A stretch of 64,000 nt of DNA from the NCBI RefSeq assembly GCF_934561205.1, contig NZ_CAKTFU010000014.1, positions 12,902 to 76,901 on the forward strand. Direction: 5' to 3'. The stretch is from an uncultured Gemmiger sp. Lineage in GTDB: Bacteria; Bacillota; Clostridia; Oscillospirales; Ruminococcaceae. Numbering within the stretch: the stretch's first letter is position 1; every line of letters starts with the position of its first letter. Under the pieces are notes generated by a model. The model saw nothing but the letters and a program-made list of their open reading frames with translations, did no database searches and was not told where the DNA came from. A program made the position numbers and the translations under genes. Shown in pieces: positions 8,701 to 15,515 of this stretch.

Positions 8701-9385
8701 CGGGGACACGGTAACGCTGAAAAACGCCGACGGCGACGCCGCCGAATTTACCGTGACAGGCGTCTGCGAGCACTACATAAGCAACTACGCCTACATTACG
8801 CCCGCCGTGTACACCGCCGCCTTCGGCAAGGCACCGACGTACAATGCGGTTCTGAGCACGCTCACCGACGAATCGGCCGAAAACCGCGCCGCGATCTCGG
8901 AAAAACTGCTGGATATAGACACGGTGGTCAGCCTGACCTTTACGCAGGACGCCGTCAAGCAGGTGCTGAACATGCTCAACTCCATTGACGCCGTAGTCGT
9001 GCTGATCATCGTCTGCGCCGCCATGCTGGCGTTTGTGGTGCTGTACAACCTGTCCAACATCAACATTGCCGAGCGCGTCAAGGAAATTGCCACCATCAAG
9101 GTGCTGGGTTTCTATGACCGCGAGGTGTACAGCTACGTCAACCGCGAAAGCACGGCGCTGGCCTGCATCGGCACGGCGTTGGGGCTTGCGCTGGGCAAGG
9201 CGCTGCACGCCTTTATCATTACCACCGTGGAGGTGGATTCGGTCATGTTCGGGCGCGATATTGCCCCCCAAAGCTACCTGTACGCCGTGGCGCTGACGCT
9301 GGTTTTCAGCACGGCGGTCAACCTGGTCATGGGGCGCAAGCTGAAAGCCATCTCGATGGTCGAAAGCATGAAGGCGCCCGAATAG
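5786..9385 (+). CDS. FtsX-like permease with a long extracytoplasmic coiled coil
   Basis: A 1199-residue partner of the preceding ABC ATPase. Order of parts: first membrane helix (about 12-38), a MacB-like extracytoplasmic domain, then Ala/Gln/Asp-rich heptad segments (about 255-370 and 540-640, units like LADGRRQYADGKTQLENG), an FtsX membrane domain (about 667-790), a second anchor (837-857), another extracytoplasmic domain and a terminal FtsX domain from about 1070. This architecture is common in gut Clostridia and its substrate is unknown. The coiled coil probably protrudes into the wall and could contact a hydrolase, as FtsEX does. Translation starts directly after the ATPase stop. Confidence 0.93.
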   Translation: MPRTYNKNVIRTFRSTRSRFFAIFSIVALGVGFLAGLSATPVDMKESMERYMDDGNFYDVRVLSTLGLTDDDVQALRQVPGVQTVQPAYSADLLVQTGDDSAVARAHSLPPDGDEAINQLVLAEGRLPQSPDECLVEVGATGLNPTYSVGTVFTVTAENEDLDSKLNRTRFTVVGLVHNSNYFSYEREPASVGSGAVQVVMYLQPEAFAYEAYTEIYLTAAGAKEQDSLTEPYRQTVQTVMDNIAAIQDDRCQARYDGLLADARAELDDAWQKYYEAEADAEAQLADAAAQLEDGRNQLQSGKNKLADGRRQYADGKTQLENGTNQMLDGQAQLNDALGQWYKADAEWQQGKQELDSGKAQLDENEPAYRDGVQQLADALGTDYATVDKFAADLAAYCTAQGIAPPDTAQGMLELLVTYGEGLPLPKISDEQLGQIRDAAAELRTKLDDIPADLLPDEQKPLLEEAKVLVQALADAETSDEMWDALQNAYTWLQDHRDLLPDEVYEALNALILSVLQKEELNELAAALAGMVKFKQAQQQYEAGLQQLTDARTQLDDAYALLQEKMVELGVAQGQLLDAQGRLDAAWRDILNGQREIDENEKKLTDAEAEYAKAKAEAEQKLADARAEIEDGEAKLNDLEKPEWYVWDRSKNTSFGSFKANVDKLTAITTVFPVFFFLVAALVVSTTMTRMVEEERLQIGTLKALGYARGTIMQKYLWYAFGASALGAVVGLAVGFRVFPTIIWSGYSMMYYMPEIATPWRLQQAVFAGASLIGLSLGVTALACRASLAEMPAALMLPRAPKAGKRILLERITPLWRRLPFTWKVTCRNLLRYKKRFWMTVIGVAGCTALLVAGFGLSDSLNGIITKQFDNVSHYDLMTVVSKEQAVREGAVYDYLFEDSKTFPLSMAAAVQSTHCDSADGEMELYLMVPQDLARFAQLMDLHERIGGEPTPLTDDGIVLTEKLAKTLGAAAGDTVTLKNADGDAAEFTVTGVCEHYISNYAYITPAVYTAAFGKAPTYNAVLSTLTDESAENRAAISEKLLDIDTVVSLTFTQDAVKQVLNMLNSIDAVVVLIIVCAAMLAFVVLYNLSNINIAERVKEIATIKVLGFYDREVYSYVNRESTALACIGTALGLALGKALHAFIITTVEVDSVMFGRDIAPQSYLYAVALTLVFSTAVNLVMGRKLKAISMVESMKAPE

Positions 9386-9436
9386 CCCTTGCAAAGTGCG
9401 CAATATATTTGCGGTCGGATTTTTATCGTTTTTTAT

Positions 9437-9484
9437 AAAAATTGCGGTTCTATCGCCATTTATGGGCATAGGGCCGCAATTTTT
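9437..9484 (+). terminator. Terminator after the ABC/FtsX operon
   Basis: Perfect 11-bp stem AAAAATTGCGG (9437-9447) with CCGCAATTTTT (9474-9484); the terminal T run is part of the right arm. Confidence 0.75.
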
Positions 9485-9490
9485 GCACCC

Positions 9491-9519
9491 TTGAAAAGTG
9501 CTGGGCCCTGCGGTATAAT
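9491..9519 (+). promoter_or_regulatory. Promoter of the MATE transporter gene
   Basis: TTGAAA (9491-9496), 17-nt spacer, perfect TATAAT (9514-9519), about 60 nt before the start codon. Confidence 0.85.
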
Positions 9520-9579
9520 AAAGATACTTTGCGCAGATATTGTGCAGTTTCGTTATTGCAAATAACAAAGGAGTATGTC

Positions 9580-10923
9580 ATGCAGACCCAAGCACCCCTG
9601 TTTACCCGCCGCAAGCTGGCCACGCTGATCTGGCCGCTGTTTTTGGAACAGATTTTAAGTGTCACCATGGGCATGGCCGACACGCTGATGGTTTCCGGCG
9701 TGGGCGAGGCTGCCGTTTCCAGCGTGTCGCTGGTGGACAGCCTGAATATTTTGATCATTCAAATCGTTTCGGCGCTGGCCAGCGGCGGTGCCGTGATCGC
9801 CAGCCAGTATATGGGCCGCCGCGATGAGGAAAACGCCCGCCACAGCGCCGCCCAGCTGTACTGTGTGCTGGGCATCAGCACCGTTACGCTGACGGTCATC
9901 TGCTTAGCGCTGTCCCGCCCGCTGCTGCGGCTGGTGTTCGGCAGCATTGACGATGACGTCATGGCATTTGCCCAGCAGTACCTCATCATCACGGCGCTGT
10001 CCTACCCGTTCATCGGCTTTTACAACGGCGGCGCGGCGTTGTTCCGCGCGCAGGGCAACAGCCGCATCAGTATGCTGGCCAGCCTTGTCATGAACATCTT
10101 TAACATTGCAGGCAACGCCATCCTGATCTACGGCTTTAAGATGGGCGTCATGGGTGCGGCGCTGGCCACGCTGTTGGGCCGCATTATCGCCGCTGTCTGG
10201 CTGATGCTGCAAAACCAGAGCATCTCCAACCCGCTGCGCGTGCACTCCTGGCAGGAGCTGCGCCCGCATAAGGAAACGATCCTGCGCATTTTGGGCATCG
10301 GCATCCCCACCGGGCTGGAAAACGGCATGTTCCAGATCGGCAAGCTCTGTGTCAGCAGCCTGACCTCCACCCTGGGCACCAGCGCCATTGCGGCCAACGC
10401 GGTGGCAAACTCGGTTTCCACCCTGGCGAATATTCCCGGCAACACCATCAGCCTGGCCATGATCCCCGTCGTGGGGCAGTGCCTGGGCGCGGGCGAGAAA
10501 AAGCAGGGCAAGCGCTATTCCCTGCTGCTGGTCGGCACGGCCATGACGGGGCTGGCCATCACGAACGTTGTCATGTTTGCGGTCATCCCCTACCTGACGG
10601 GCTGGTTCAGCCTGTCGGCCGAGGCCGCCGCCATGTGCGTCACGGTGGTGCGGTGGTTCAACGTGTTCAGCGTGTTTTTCTGGGCCAGCAGCTTTACGCT
10701 GCCCAACGCCCTGCGCAGCGGCGGCGACGCCAAGTACACCATGACGGTCAGCATCGTCAGCATGTGGCTGTTCCGCGTGATTTTGAGCTACATTTTTGTG
10801 CTGAAATTCCACATGGGCCTGACCGGCGTCTGGTTTGGCATGTTTATTGACTGGATCTGCCGCAGCGCATGCTTCTGGCTGCGTTTCCTGAGCGGGAAAT
10901 GGACAGAGCATCGCGTTATTTGA
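9580..10923 (+). CDS. MATE-family multidrug efflux transporter
   Basis: Cation-coupled membrane exporter of the MATE (NorM/DinF-like) family, 447 residues with about twelve hydrophobic helices in two related halves. Recognisable segments are WPLFLEQILSVTMGMADTLM at the N-terminus, GGAALFRAQGNSRISM, and the pseudo-symmetric GIGIPTGLENGMFQIGK of the second half. The ATG at 9580 has AAAGGAG 7 nt upstream; longer readings start without a ribosome site. It is a single-gene unit between its own promoter and terminator, and the substrate is not predictable. Confidence 0.95.
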   Translation: MQTQAPLFTRRKLATLIWPLFLEQILSVTMGMADTLMVSGVGEAAVSSVSLVDSLNILIIQIVSALASGGAVIASQYMGRRDEENARHSAAQLYCVLGISTVTLTVICLALSRPLLRLVFGSIDDDVMAFAQQYLIITALSYPFIGFYNGGAALFRAQGNSRISMLASLVMNIFNIAGNAILIYGFKMGVMGAALATLLGRIIAAVWLMLQNQSISNPLRVHSWQELRPHKETILRILGIGIPTGLENGMFQIGKLCVSSLTSTLGTSAIAANAVANSVSTLANIPGNTISLAMIPVVGQCLGAGEKKQGKRYSLLLVGTAMTGLAITNVVMFAVIPYLTGWFSLSAEAAAMCVTVVRWFNVFSVFFWASSFTLPNALRSGGDAKYTMTVSIVSMWLFRVILSYIFVLKFHMGLTGVWFGMFIDWICRSACFWLRFLSGKWTEHRVI

Positions 10924-10941
10924 CGATTCCGATACATTTCT

Positions 10942-10969
10942 GTGTCCGCCTGTGCGGGCACATTTTTTG
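10942..10969 (+). terminator. Terminator after the MATE gene
   Basis: An 8-bp stem GTGTCCGC / GCGGGCAC (one G-T pair, loop CTGT) followed by ATTTTTT. The same GTGYCCGC terminator module recurs at 38384, 47047 and 52240. Confidence 0.8.
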
Positions 10970-10975
10970 TATAAG

Positions 10976-11147
10976 GGCAATATCGCATAATTCTAAGTGC
11001 CGATACGGCGAGCGAGGTGCGGCAGATGCTAAGCCAAAAGCGCAGATAATACTTTGTGTATTATCGAGCATTTTGGCAACGCAGATGCCGTGCCGCAGCC
11101 GCTGGAGCGGTGCTTAAGCCGTAAGGCGGGAATTGTGCGGTGTTGCC
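10976..11147 (+). repeat. 172-nt inverted-repeat element, copy 1
   Basis: The ends pair as GGCAATATCGCATAATTC (10976-10993) with GAATTGTGCGGTGTTGCC (11130-11147), allowing G-T pairs. Inside are nested pairings: TGCGGCA with TGCCGCA, GCCAAAA with TTTTGGC, and GATAATAC with GTATTATC. A second copy of exactly the same length lies at 44779-44950 with about nine differences. TAAG flanks both sides of this copy and may be a target duplication. It fills most of the 10924-11255 gap and carries no credible reading frame. Confidence 0.8.
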
Positions 11148-11173
11148 TAAGGGCACGGGCGGCGGCATTGTGT

Positions 11174-11203
11174 TTGACGGCAGGCGGGTTCCTGTGGTAT
11201 ACT
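11174..11203 (+). promoter_or_regulatory. Promoter of the first M23 peptidase gene
   Basis: TTGACG (11174-11179), 18-nt spacer, TATACT (11198-11203). A TGTGGTATAC direct repeat overlaps the -10 and could be a regulator site. Confidence 0.7.
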
Positions 11204-11255
11204 GTGGTATACGATTGTAATAATCTTGTCATTTTTGCAAAGGACGTTGCCGACC

Positions 11256-12470
11256 ATGAAAAAATACATCGCGGTCATGCTGGCGTTTCTGCTGGCCGTC
11301 TGCCTGCTTTGCCCCGCAGCGGCATCGGCGGACGCAACGCAAACTACCCTGACCGAGCAGAAAAAGCAGGCGCAGCAGGAATATGAGGACGCCAAAAAGC
11401 AGCTGGCTGCCCTGCAAAGCCAGACCAGCGCCACCAAGGGGCAAATCGGGCAGCTGGAAGGCCAAATTGCGGAGATCACCGCGCAGATCGAGGCCGTGAC
11501 CGCCGCCAAGCAGGAGGCGCAGCAGCTTGTGGCCGAGCGCCGCAACGCCGAGGCCGCCGCCGTGGATGCGCTGAACCAAAAACAGGCCGAGTACGACGCC
11601 AGCCTGGCCTTGTGCAAAAACCAGATGGGCGCCATGCAGATGCTGGACAACGGCGGCGCACTGGCCTACATGGCACAGGCCAAAAGCCTGTACGAGATTT
11701 TGACCTTCAGCGAAACTTTGCGCCAGATGAGCGCCCAGAACAGCGCCACGCTGACCCGCCTGAACGACGAAGCCGAGGCGCTGGAGCTGGCACGTCAGGC
11801 CGCCGAGGCCGCCACTGCCGAGGCCGAGGCCGCCGAAACCGCCCTGGCCGAGCAGGAGGCGCAGCTCAATGCGTCCGAGGCACAGCTGGAAAGTGCGCTG
11901 CAGCAGGCAAACTCTGCCCTGTCAGCCCAACAGGCCGCGCAGGAGGCACAGAACCTGGTCACCAAGGCCGCCCAGGCCGCCTACTACAAGGCCATTGCCG
12001 AGCTGGACGCCTACAACCGCGCCCAGGGCGACAAGTACGGCGCCAACCTGAAATTTACCAGCCTGGATTTCGGCAATCCGCTGCCCGGACACTACACCAT
12101 CACCAACACCTTTTCCAGCCCCGACCCGTGGGGCAAGCCCCACAACGGCACCGACTTTGCCGCCGGCAGGGGCACGCCCATCTACGCGGCGGCGGACGGC
12201 ATCGTCAGCGTGGCGCGCGCCCATTCCAGCTACGGCAACTATGTCATGGTCACCCATGGCCGCGCCGATGACGGCAACCTGTACGAAACGCTGTACGCCC
12301 ACATGAGCAGCTACGTTGTCTCGGCGGGCACCCCCGTGGCCAAGGGCGATCTGCTGGGCTATGTGGGCAACACCGGCAGCGTCTGGGGTGCGGGCGGCGG
12401 CTACCACCTGCACCTGGAGATCCGCATCAACAACGCCCGCGCCAACTCACTGAACTACATTCCGCATTGA
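11256..12470 (+). CDS. Secreted murein hydrolase activator (EnvC-like coiled coil plus M23)
   Basis: 404 residues. A signal peptide (MKKYIAVMLAFLLAVCLL..AAASADA) is followed by an Ala/Glu/Gln-rich coiled coil (about 30-240) and a C-terminal M23/LytM domain. The LytM metal-site residues look intact: HNGTDF and YHLHLEI. Proteins of this build either cut peptidoglycan cross-links or activate amidases at the septum, and are often driven by FtsEX-type ABC systems. The ATG at 11256 follows AAAGGAC. The next gene is a second M23 protein 9 nt downstream, so the two wall enzymes are co-transcribed. Confidence 0.93.
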   Translation: MKKYIAVMLAFLLAVCLLCPAAASADATQTTLTEQKKQAQQEYEDAKKQLAALQSQTSATKGQIGQLEGQIAEITAQIEAVTAAKQEAQQLVAERRNAEAAAVDALNQKQAEYDASLALCKNQMGAMQMLDNGGALAYMAQAKSLYEILTFSETLRQMSAQNSATLTRLNDEAEALELARQAAEAATAEAEAAETALAEQEAQLNASEAQLESALQQANSALSAQQAAQEAQNLVTKAAQAAYYKAIAELDAYNRAQGDKYGANLKFTSLDFGNPLPGHYTITNTFSSPDPWGKPHNGTDFAAGRGTPIYAAADGIVSVARAHSSYGNYVMVTHGRADDGNLYETLYAHMSSYVVSAGTPVAKGDLLGYVGNTGSVWGAGGGYHLHLEIRINNARANSLNYIPH

Positions 12471-12479
12471 GGCTTTTCT

Positions 12480-13955
12480 ATGACATCCACTGCAGCCAAA
12501 AAATCCCGCGCTGCCCGTCGGCTTACCTTAGGGCAGCTTTTGTATGATATCGGCTTTCAGGTCGAGTATCATCTCGTCCGTTTGCACCGCAGCCTGACCG
12601 CTGCGCTGCACTACACCGCCGACTCGCTGGAAAACCTTTTGCTGGTCGTGCTGCGCCCGCTGGTGCAGGGGCTGATCGGTCTGCGCCTGAGCCTGACCTC
12701 CCCCCTGCGTCTGCTGCGGCTGGTGATCCTGACCGCCCTGACCCTGCTGTTTGCCTTTTTTGTGCGCATAGTGCTGACACTGCCTTTTGTCCTGCAAGTC
12801 ACCGTCGGCGGGCAGGAGGTCGGCCTTGTAGCCAGCGAGCAGGAATTTGATGCCGCCCACAGCGACGTGCTGGCCCGTGTCAAGGCGGCGCGCGCACTGC
12901 TGCAGGCGGCGGGTCAGCCCACGCCCGAATGGGACATTGAGCCGGGCTTTACGCTGACCATCGCCCCGCCAGGCAGCCGCGTCATGACCGAAAAGGAGAT
13001 CACCGACGCCATTCTGACCGCGGGCGGCGGCGAGATCACCCAGGCCACCGCCGTCTATGTGGACGACGAGTTGCTTTACGTCACCACCGAGGGCGACCAT
13101 CTGCGCAGTTATCTGGACAACATCAAGTCCGCCTGGCGTGTGCCCGACGGCGGCACCGTGGGCTTTGTACATAACCTGCAGCTGGTGGACGGCATCTACC
13201 TGACCGCCTCGGTTTCCGGCTACAAGGAGGTGCTGGCGGGGCTTTCGGCCGCCGCAGACACCCTGCAGACCAAGGTCGTGACCCGCGACACCTACACCCA
13301 GCCCATCGCCTACGAGACACAGGCCGTGCCCGATGACAACCTGTCCTTTGGGCAGCAGGTCGTCGTGCAGGAGGGGCAGCCCGGCTATCAGTACGTCACC
13401 TACGAGACGACGACCGTCAACGGCGAGACCACCGACATGCAGATCGTGGGCATTGCGCCCATCAGCAGCCCCATAACGGAAATCATCCACGAGGGCACCC
13501 GCCTGGAAAACGGCATGATCGGCAAGCTGGGCACCGGCACCTTTATCTGGCCCGTGCCCAACTACCGCCATATCAGCCGCTGGGCCAACCTGAACCGCGG
13601 CAGCCGCGGCTACCACCAAGGCGTGGACATTGCCGCCCCCTCCGGCACGCCAATTTATGCCTCCGACGCGGGCACCGTCATTACGGCCGAGTACCACCAC
13701 CACCCCCAGAGCTGGGGCAACTATGTGGTCATTGACCATGGCAACGGCTACAAGACGCTGTATGCGCACATGACCAACTATGTTGTGCAAAAGGGCGACA
13801 CCGTCGAGCAGGGGCAGCTGATCGGCTATGTGGGCAGCACGGGGTATTCCTTCGGCAGCCACTGCCACTTTGAGATGTACCGCGACGGCACGCTGTTCAG
13901 CGCGAAGGAGGTTTTCCCCGACATGCCGACGTGGAACCCCAATTTTACAAAATAA
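12480..13955 (+). CDS. Membrane-anchored M23 peptidase with G5 domain
   Basis: 491 residues. A basic cytoplasmic head of about 75 residues precedes one membrane helix (about 80-105). An extracytoplasmic stalk is followed by a G5 domain (about 260-335, with TYTQPIAYETQAVPDD), then a complete LytM domain with YHQGVDIA and SHCHFEMY metal-site motifs. Likely a D,L-endopeptidase acting on peptidoglycan; G5 domains bind wall polymers. This resembles SpoIIQ-like or DipM-like wall enzymes in outline, but the N-terminal part is not recognised. A rho-independent terminator follows directly. Confidence 0.92.
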   Translation: MTSTAAKKSRAARRLTLGQLLYDIGFQVEYHLVRLHRSLTAALHYTADSLENLLLVVLRPLVQGLIGLRLSLTSPLRLLRLVILTALTLLFAFFVRIVLTLPFVLQVTVGGQEVGLVASEQEFDAAHSDVLARVKAARALLQAAGQPTPEWDIEPGFTLTIAPPGSRVMTEKEITDAILTAGGGEITQATAVYVDDELLYVTTEGDHLRSYLDNIKSAWRVPDGGTVGFVHNLQLVDGIYLTASVSGYKEVLAGLSAAADTLQTKVVTRDTYTQPIAYETQAVPDDNLSFGQQVVVQEGQPGYQYVTYETTTVNGETTDMQIVGIAPISSPITEIIHEGTRLENGMIGKLGTGTFIWPVPNYRHISRWANLNRGSRGYHQGVDIAAPSGTPIYASDAGTVITAEYHHHPQSWGNYVVIDHGNGYKTLYAHMTNYVVQKGDTVEQGQLIGYVGSTGYSFGSHCHFEMYRDGTLFSAKEVFPDMPTWNPNFTK

Positions 13956-13976
13956 CGGTGTTTTTTGCGTTTACAG

Positions 13977-14003
13977 GCGGCTGCCCTTAGGGCAGCCGCT
14001 TTT
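13977..14003 (+). terminator. Terminator of the M23 operon
   Basis: Stem GCGGCTGCCC / GGGCAGCCGC with loop TTA and a TTTT tail. Confidence 0.88.
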
Positions 14004-14098
14004 GGTTTGTAAAAAACCTTTTACGGGCAAAACCGCACGGAACACATATATACATTCCCCAGCTTGTAGAAAAAGTCTGTTTCCGGAAGATTTGTAGG

Positions 14099-14179
14099 GA
14101 TGGGTCTATCTCCGCGCTAAGAGCCGCCGCTGTGCGGCGGTTGCGCTCCGAAACGCGCCTGCGGGCGCAGTGACCCATC
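14099..14179. repeat. Nested-hairpin intergenic repeat
   Basis: GATGGGTC (14099-14106) pairs with GACCCATC (14172-14179) around two GC-rich inner hairpins (GCCGCC.. and GCGCC..GGCGC). The TAGGG-to-CCATCC border resembles the other palindromic modules. The 14006-14340 stretch has no gene. Confidence 0.65.
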
Positions 14180-14265
14180 CGCACATCTGGCCGCGCGCAG
14201 CGCATAAAATCGCGCCGAATGGCGCGCGGTTTTCTCGTTACGTCGTGCTTTTGGCAAGGCAGCAC

Positions 14266-14285
14266 GGAACGGTCAAGACCGTTCC
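14266..14285. repeat. Palindromic module GGAACGGTC/GACCGTTCC
   Basis: Perfect 20-nt inverted repeat followed by CTAC, the same build as GGAGGGGTC/GACCCCTCC at 38647-38666 and 52329-52348 (different outer bases, same AA centre and CTAC flank). Confidence 0.7.
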
Positions 14286-14346
14286 CTACAAGTCTACCGA
14301 AAGTTTGCAATATTCCCATTGAGTTTGTGAAAAAACTTTTCTCCCC

Positions 14347-14375
14347 TTGACAAGCGGTTTCCCTTATGCTATAGT
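14347..14375 (+). promoter_or_regulatory. Promoter upstream of the flavodoxin leader
   Basis: TTGACA (14347-14352), 17-nt spacer, TATAGT (14370-14375). It lies about 175 nt before the flavodoxin start, leaving a long leader with two palindromes and a terminator-like hairpin. Confidence 0.8.
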
Positions 14376-14381
14376 ATCTTT

Positions 14382-14397
14382 GTTAGTTATGACTAAC
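14382..14397. promoter_or_regulatory. Palindromic operator 1 (iron-box-like)
   Basis: Perfect inverted repeat GTTAGTTATGACTAAC at the predicted transcription start, continuing into CTA on the right. The right half CTAACCTA matches the right half of DtxR/IdeR boxes. Iron-dependent repression is an inference that fits a flavodoxin target. Confidence 0.6.
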
Positions 14398-14418
14398 CTA
14401 TCCAACTTCCTCCGTTTT

Positions 14419-14466
14419 CCATAAGCCGCCCTGCACGAGTGCCTCCTGTGCCGGGCGGTTTTATGG
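14419..14466 (+). terminator. Terminator-like hairpin in the flavodoxin leader
   Basis: CCATAAGCCGCCC pairs with GGGCGGTTTTATGG around a GCAC/GTGC-containing loop, with TTTTAT on the descending arm. It could end a short ~85-nt RNA made from the promoter at 14347, or attenuate the flavodoxin mRNA. Confidence 0.6.
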
Positions 14467-14473
14467 AATCGTA

Positions 14474-14491
14474 GGTTAGCATATGCTAACC
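14474..14491. promoter_or_regulatory. Palindromic operator 2 (iron-box-like)
   Basis: Perfect 18-bp palindrome GGTTAGCATATGCTAACC preceded by TA, containing the TAGGTTAG half of a DtxR box, but with halves further apart than in a classic DtxR site. It shares the GTTAG..CTAAC core with operator 1, 90 nt upstream. Confidence 0.6.
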
Positions 14492-14551
14492 ATCGGCGCA
14501 TTTTTCTTTGCCCGACAACACACACTATACCATCTACCAAAGGAGTTTCTT

Positions 14552-14980
14552 ATGAAAAAAATCGCTGTTATTTATTGGAGCGGCACCGGCAACACCGAGG
14601 CCATGGCAGATCTGGTTGCCGCCGCTGCCGCCGACGCAGGGGCTGCGGCAGATAAATTCACCGCTGCCGAGTTTAATGTTTCCTCTGCCGCCGATTACAC
14701 CGGCTTTGCGCTGGGCTGCCCCGCCATGGGTGCCGAGCAGCTGGAAGAAACCGAGTTCGAGCCGATGTATCAGGAGCTGCGCAGCGCCCTGAGCGGCAAG
14801 CCCTTGGGGCTGTTCGGTTCCTACGGCTGGGGCGACGGCGAGTGGATCCGCATTTGGGCAGAGGACGCTGAGAGCGCCGGGGCGCGTCTGGTGGTTGAGC
14901 CTGTCATGGCGAACGGCTCCCCCGATGGCGATGCCGAAGCCGCCTGCGCTGCCCTTGGCACCGCACTGGCTAACGCCTGA
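14552..14980 (+). CDS. Flavodoxin
   Basis: A 142-residue FMN-binding electron carrier. The phosphate loop SGTGNTE lies at residues 10-16 and the flavin-stacking loops show ALGCPAMGAE and FGSYGWGDGEWIR, typical of short-chain clostridial flavodoxins. ATG 14552 has AAAGGAG 7 nt upstream; an in-frame ATG at 14483 lies inside the operator and is rejected. Flavodoxins often replace ferredoxin when iron is short, and the two GTTAG/CTAAC palindromes upstream would suit that control. A strong terminator follows, so this is a single-gene unit. Confidence 0.95.
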   Translation: MKKIAVIYWSGTGNTEAMADLVAAAAADAGAAADKFTAAEFNVSSAADYTGFALGCPAMGAEQLEETEFEPMYQELRSALSGKPLGLFGSYGWGDGEWIRIWAEDAESAGARLVVEPVMANGSPDGDAEAACAALGTALANA

Positions 14981-15026
14981 CCCTGCCTATTTATCATCCC
15001 TTTATCTCTGATCTATGATTGTACAG

Positions 15027-15056
15027 GCGGCTGCCGCAAAGGCAGCCGCTTTTTTT
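15027..15056 (+). terminator. Flavodoxin terminator
   Basis: Stem GCGGCTGCC / GGCAGCCGC, loop GCAAA, followed by seven T. The stem is nearly the same as that at 13977. Confidence 0.92.
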
Positions 15057-15067
15057 GCGCTGCCCTC

Positions 15068-15115
15068 TTGACAACTGTGTATACTGTGTATATACTGTAT
15101 ATATCGAATGTGTAC
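15068..15115 (+). promoter_or_regulatory. Promoter and operator array of the GntR/ABC operon
   Basis: TTGACA (15068-15073), 17-nt spacer, TATACT (15091-15096). The spacer and -10 are built from repeated ACTGTGTATA / TATACTGTATATA units (15074-15104) with another GTGTAC at 15109-15115. YtrA-type GntR regulators bind such AT-rich repeats over their own promoter, so autorepression is likely. Confidence 0.8.
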
Positions 15116-15140
15116 AGTTCGAGCCTAAGGAGTCATTTTT

Positions 15141-15512
15141 ATGGAAATTTATCTGTCCAACGCAGGGCAGGAGCCGATCTACGCGCAGATCACCCGGCAA
15201 ATCAAGCAGCAGATTTTGTCCGGGCAGCTGCGCGCGGGGGAGCCGCTGCCCAGCATCCGGCTGCTTGCCAAGGAGCTGCGCATCAGCGTCATCACGACCA
15301 AGCGCGCCTATGAGGAGCTGGAGGCTGACGGGTTCATTGTGACGCAGGCGGGGCGCGGCAGCTTTGTGGCTGCCCAAAACCCCGCCCTGCTGCGCGAGGA
15401 ACATCTGAAAAAAATGGAAAGCTGCCTGCAAAACGCCGTGGACGCGGCGCGGCTGGGCGGTATTTCCTGCGAGGAAGCGTGCGAAACGCTTCGCCTTTTG
15501 TGGGAGGGTTGA
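15141..15512 (+). CDS. GntR-family regulator, YtrA subfamily
   Basis: A 123-residue protein. The N-terminal winged helix (about 10-78) has PIYAQITRQIKQQILSGQL, the PSIRLLAKELRISVITTKRA recognition helix and a wing ending GRGSFVA. The short helical C-terminal tail, without a ligand domain, is the hallmark of the YtrA subfamily, whose members repress adjacent ABC transporter operons. It is followed 3 nt later by the ABC ATPase and then a permease, the standard arrangement. ATG 15141 has AAGGAG upstream. Confidence 0.95.
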   Translation: MEIYLSNAGQEPIYAQITRQIKQQILSGQLRAGEPLPSIRLLAKELRISVITTKRAYEELEADGFIVTQAGRGSFVAAQNPALLREEHLKKMESCLQNAVDAARLGGISCEEACETLRLLWEG

Positions 15513-15515
15513 GTT

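Noticed and set aside
11054..11386. 110-codon frame starting inside element copy 1
   Set aside because: It overlaps the M23 signal-peptide region in another frame, has no ribosome site and the frame is not kept in copy 2.
13977..15056. Flanking direct repeats of a mobile element around flavodoxin (similar GCGGCTGCC hairpins)
   Set aside because: Both are ordinary terminators at gene ends with the same common stem; nothing mobile lies between them.
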